Source of the DNA: Ignavibacteriota bacterium
GTDB lineage: Bacteria > Bacteroidota > Ignavibacteria > UBA10030 > SZUA-254
Length of the DNA: 64,000 bases
NCBI GenBank assembly: GCA_025358305.1
Contig: JANYJZ010000032.1
Location: 82,418 to 146,417 of the forward strand
Reading direction: 5' to 3'
The position numbers and the translations under genes are program-made. Positions 63,437-64,000 of this stretch are shown one piece after another. Every line of letters begins with the position of its first letter. The stretch's first letter is position 1. Under the pieces are notes generated by a model. That model was not told the origin of the DNA. It was given only the letters and a program-made list of their open reading frames with translations, and made no database searches.

Positions 63437-63877
63437 ATGGCGCTTGTCAGGGCCTTTCTCTCCTTCGACCCTCCCCCTTCCATCATCTCGCACCTCGGCG
63501 CCTTCCAGCAGCGGCTTCGGCACTCGATCCCCGGCGTGGCTTGGGCGCCGCCGGCGCAGTTCCATTCGACGATCTCATTCCTGGGAAACGTCGATGAGAC
63601 ACTTCTCCGCGCGATCCTCCGGGAGGTCTCCGAAGCAGTGCGCAGCGCGCCCTCGTTCGGGATCTCCTATGAGGGGCTGGGGAGGTTTCCGGAGACAGGC
63701 CCGCCGGAGATCCTCTGGGCCGGCTGCGTGAACGCCGACGGCCGTCTCCTTGCGCTCAAGAAGTCGCTCGACGACGCCGTCCGCCGCTCCGGCATCGAGT
63801 CAGCGCCTGGTCCGTTCCATCCGCACGTCACCCTTGGTCGCGTCCGCACGACGCAGAGGCGTGTAGTAACTCGATAG
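63437..63877 (+). CDS. thpR: Truncated RNA 2',3'-cyclic phosphodiesterase (ThpR)
   Basis: A 146-residue product of the 2H phosphoesterase family. Both catalytic H-x-T motifs are there: H43-S-T45 (FHSTISFLG) and H130-V-T132 (HPHVTLGRVR). The family is usually 175-200 residues long; the ~40 residues after the second motif are missing and replaced by TQRRVVTR, which is read from a foreign-looking repeat. The last strand and helix of the fold are lost, so the protein may be inactive or unstable. It begins 2 nt after the cinA stop, where the intact gene is expected. Confidence 0.85.
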   Translation: MALVRAFLSFDPPPSIISHLGAFQQRLRHSIPGVAWAPPAQFHSTISFLGNVDETLLRAILREVSEAVRSAPSFGISYEGLGRFPETGPPEILWAGCVNADGRLLALKKSLDDAVRRSGIESAPGPFHPHVTLGRVRTTQRRVVTR

Positions 63878-64000
63878 ATATGTCAGGTATCTTAACTCGA
63901 TAGAAGTGTCAGGTTCGAGCAGGAGTTGAAGATACTACTTTTCCTTCTGTGGTGTTAGCTTTCCTCTGGGCCGCCTTGCTGGTCTTGTAGCGGCTCCGTC
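63867..64000. mobile_element. Probable end of an insertion element with short direct repeats
   Basis: Two copies of TAACTCGATAGA followed by two variable bases and TGTCAGGT lie at 63867-63888 and 63893-63914, period 26 bp. The thpR frame is broken exactly at the first copy. Multiple short repeats at a terminus are typical of IS21-like ends. On the minus strand, an open frame enters from the window's right edge and stops near 63915 (ending ...VVSSTPART), which could be the tail of a transposase. The body of the element would be outside the window. Confidence 0.5.

Overview
The window is about 64 kb of GC-rich chromosomal DNA with dense, mostly operonic coding on both strands. Three very large secreted proteins end in a Por-type (type IX secretion, T9SS) sorting domain with the [10 protein letters not shown] signature, and a PorV/PorQ-family outer-membrane protein is also encoded. 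Together with a single-chain glycyl-tRNA synthetase and a conserved Ig-like lipoprotein, this points to the Fibrobacterota-Chlorobiota-Bacteroidota (FCB) group. An Ignavibacteriota/Chlorobiota-like lineage seems more likely than a classical Bacteroidota, but that placement is inference. No tRNA, rRNA or CRISPR array was seen.

Layout. 1-3.4 kb: a phospholipase D-like protein cut by the window edge, an AlkD-type DNA glycosylase, a methyltransferase and a TrpF-like protein. 3.5-7.6 kb: an ECF sigma factor, a zinc-finger anti-sigma factor and two exported HEAT-repeat proteins in one operon. 7.6-13.2 kb (minus): clpS, alaS, gmhA, a polyprenyl-phosphate sugar transferase and a small membrane protein. 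13.4-26.7 kb: the three T9SS cargo genes, each with its own promoter. 26.8-37.4 kb: HIT-icd, a TPR protein, a DUF3467 protein, a DUF3109-rpoN-hslV-hslU operon, and a phosphohexomutase - EutN shell protein - dprA operon. 37.6-46.5 kb: a long plus-strand run with AMMECR1 and MEMO1 proteins, a DUF2520 oxidoreductase, a sugar nucleotidyltransferase, a crotonase, glycyl-tRNA synthetase, an OmpA lipoprotein, a TPR protein and a ZIP transporter. 46.6-50 kb: the PorV/PorQ protein, a 96-residue orphan T9SS-tail protein, deoC and two SPOR lipoproteins. 50-53.9 kb (minus): tsaD, mltG and an Ig-like lipoprotein. 54-60.6 kb: a membrane glycosyltransferase and a MacA/LolD/FtsX-type ABC exporter. 60.7-64 kb: rpmB, pgsA, pgpA, cinA and a truncated thpR that runs into what looks like the end of an insertion element.

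How the parts fit. The most interesting thread is a probable dispersed bacterial microcompartment. DeoC carries a PduP-like encapsulation helix plus a four-cysteine linker. A lone EutN/CcmL vertex protein sits 6 nt behind an alpha-D-phosphohexomutase. Phosphomutase, then deoxyribose-5-phosphate aldolase, inside a shell would match a sugar-phosphate-utilising compartment. A second thread is T9SS: the three cargos share two unnamed modules upstream of the sorting tail, and a free-standing, signal-less copy of that tail is encoded as its own gene behind a perfect ribosome binding site.

Fourteen promoters could be read by eye. Thirteen have TTGNNN - 17 bp - TANNTT (a few variants in the last bases) and one has 16 bp, so ordinary sigma-70-like promoters with strict spacing are the rule here. 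The ECF gene instead has an AACC-N16-CGTC element that suggests autoregulation.
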